A DNA stretch of 9,791 nt from Trueperaceae bacterium (GTDB lineage: Bacteria; Deinococcota; Deinococci; Deinococcales; Trueperaceae), in contig SKSV01000138.1 in NCBI GenBank assembly GCA_007122815.1, forward strand, positions 1 through 9,791. Direction: 5' to 3'. This document shows, piece by piece, positions 5,167-9,791 of this stretch. Both the position numbers and the translations under genes were made by a program. Positions within the stretch are counted from its first letter, which is position 1, and every line of letters begins with the position of its first letter. The notes below the pieces were generated by a model that worked only from the letters and a program-made list of their open reading frames with translations, ran no database searches and was not told the origin of the DNA.

Positions 5167-5172
5167 TAAACT
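5167..5172 (+). promoter_or_regulatory. -10 box for a leaderless metH start
   Basis: TAAACT fits TANNNT and ends 8 nt before the metH ATG at 5181, so transcription would begin at or next to the A of the start codon. No Shine-Dalgarno sequence is present. No clear -35 box is seen 16-18 nt upstream. The 70-bp gap shows no S-adenosylmethionine or cobalamin riboswitch and is too short for most of them. Confidence 0.5.
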
Positions 5173-5180
5173 CGTCCCTC

Positions 5181-8844
<3,664 letters not shown>

Positions 8845-8849
<5 letters not shown>

Positions 8850-8865
8850 GGGTGGCGCACTCAGC
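8845..8865. terminator. Hairpin containing both convergent stop codons
   Basis: GCTGAG (8845-8850) and CTCAGC (8860-8865) form a perfect 6-bp stem around a 9-nt loop. The left arm holds the metH TGA and the right arm the stop codon of the minus-strand permease. No T-run is present on either side. A shared bidirectional terminator is possible from position alone. Confidence 0.3.
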
Positions 8866-9646
8866 TCGACGCCGACGTGTAGTTGGCCAGCGCCGCGCGC
8901 CACAGCAGCTGCGAGGCCCCCAGGAACAGGACGGCCATGCCGAGGCTGGCGAGCGCCCACGGCCACTCCAGGCGTCCGCTGAAGGCCTCGGCCGGCACCG
9001 TCGTCAGGAACGCAACTGGCACCACGTAGGTGAGCAGCGCTCGCGCCCAGAACGGGTAGGCGCTCACCGGGAAACGTCCGGCCGCGAAGAACGCCGTGAA
9101 GAGCTCGCTGACGTTGTCGACCTTCACGAACCAGAAGGCTGTGGTGGTGAGCGCGAACCACACCGCGTACAAGATGGCCGTCGCTGCCGCCAGCATGATG
9201 CTGCCCGTCGCGATGTTGAGGGCGTCGAGCGTGCCCTGGCGAGCCATGCCCCAGGCGATCACGCCTAGCCCGAGGCCGAGCTGAGGCGTCCACCACACGC
9301 TCGCGTAGCGCGTGGAGACGATGAAGCGCGCCGAGAGCGGCTTGAGCAGGAGGAAGTCGAGCTCTCCGCGCCGCACGTAATCCGGCACGCGGTTGAGGTT
9401 CGGCACCAGGAAGACCATGGTTACCGCCTCCAGGAAGACGAAGACTCCCAGGAGCGTGAAGGCCTGGTCGAAGCTCCAACCGCCGATCGCGTTGGCCTGC
9501 GTGAAGACCACCCAGAGCACGAGGAGCCCCGAGCCCAGGAAGAGCAACGAGTTCAGCGCGTTCATCCACCAGTTCACGCGGTACTCGAGGTCCTGGATGA
9601 GGGAGTGCGTGAAGAAGATGCGCCAGAGGCGCAGGGCGCGTCTCAT
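8861..9646 (-). CDS. ABC-2 family transporter permease (PF06182-like)
   Basis: The 261-residue integral membrane protein has six hydrophobic segments at about 30-49, 62-82, 115-134, 145-173, 198-218 and 229-251. The block PDYVRRGELDFLLLKPLSAR (88-107) after the second segment and the GRFPVSAYPFW and VPVAF stretches (190-213) are characteristic of the PF06182 permease family, which usually occurs as two adjacent permease genes plus one ATPase. The start is the ATG at 9646, overlapping the stop of the upstream permease gene in an ATGA. Only 11 bp separate its stop from that of metH on the other strand. Substrate and ATPase are not visible. It is not obviously related in sequence to the plus-strand permease at 4157-5110. 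Confidence 0.9.
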   Translation of the reverse strand: MRRALRLWRIFFTHSLIQDLEYRVNWWMNALNSLLFLGSGLLVLWVVFTQANAIGGWSFDQAFTLLGVFVFLEAVTMVFLVPNLNRVPDYVRRGELDFLLLKPLSARFIVSTRYASVWWTPQLGLGLGVIAWGMARQGTLDALNIATGSIMLAAATAILYAVWFALTTTAFWFVKVDNVSELFTAFFAAGRFPVSAYPFWARALLTYVVPVAFLTTVPAEAFSGRLEWPWALASLGMAVLFLGASQLLWRAALANYTSASS

Positions 9647-9791
9647 GCCCCGACGGCCGCGTAACGCCGTAGCCCGGCTCGCCAGAGGGCCCAGCGGGCC
9701 AGCACGAACACGATCGTCCAGGTGAGCTGCACCAGCAGGGCCTGTGCGACCGCCGACCCTTCGATGCGGCCGAGCAGCACCTGCACGGGAA
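9643..9791 (-). CDS. Second PF06182-like ABC-2 permease, C-terminal end (partial)
   Basis: The minus strand from base 9789 has an open frame of 48 codons ending in TGA at 9643-9645, and it is cut by the window edge. It begins PVQVLLGRIEGS, continues through a hydrophobic helix and ends WALWRAGLRRYAAVGA. The PVQVLLGR block and the basic end shortly before the stop match the C-terminus of PF06182 permeases. Together with the ATGA overlap into the next permease gene, this makes it the expected partner subunit, the two probably forming a heterodimeric membrane domain. Confidence 0.8.
   Translation of the reverse strand, partial: PVQVLLGRIEGSAVAQALLVQLTWTIVFVLARWALWRAGLRRYAAVGA

Overview
The window looks like high-GC bacterial chromosome, most plausibly from the Deinococcota, perhaps a Truepera-like lineage. 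This placement is an inference. It rests on high GC, on two start codons sitting directly after a -10 hexamer (the leaderless arrangement common in Deinococcus), on a cysteine-free FmdB-type protein of the kind I recall from this phylum, and on the 16S 5' end. No plasmid, phage, transposon, CRISPR or defence signature was seen. This is core and housekeeping territory.

Layout. Bases 1-27 are the first 27 nt of a 16S rRNA gene on the minus strand, running out of the window. Bases 28-442 are its promoter and leader zone: two tandem minus-strand promoters (P2 near 338-367, P1 near 137-166), each followed by a hairpin and then by one copy of a diverged 35-36 nt element, plus further hairpins. A plus-strand operon diverges from it: a Nif3/YbgI-type protein (455-1210), thymidylate kinase tmk (1207-1839) and a lipoprotein glutaminyl-peptide cyclotransferase (1836-2642), joined by 4-nt start/stop overlaps. 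A cysteine-free FmdB-family gene (2668-3015) converges on it from the minus strand. Across a 233-bp divergent spacer lies an ABC exporter pair on the plus strand (ATPase 3249-4160, permease 4157-5110), then full-length cobalamin-dependent methionine synthase metH (5181-8849). Two minus-strand permeases of the PF06182 ABC-2 type (8861-9646 and the partial 9643-9791) converge on metH, and their ATPase is presumably outside the window.

Working together. tmk makes dTDP for DNA synthesis and shares an operon with a metal-binding protein of unclear role and an envelope-anchored N-terminal glutamine cyclase. metH links the folate and methionine cycles and appears to have its own leaderless promoter without a riboswitch. 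The two ABC systems have no visible functional link to metH. The least ordinary structure is the duplicated promoter-hairpin-element module in the rRNA leader, which may be an antitermination or processing signal. I do not see a convincing new multi-gene system.
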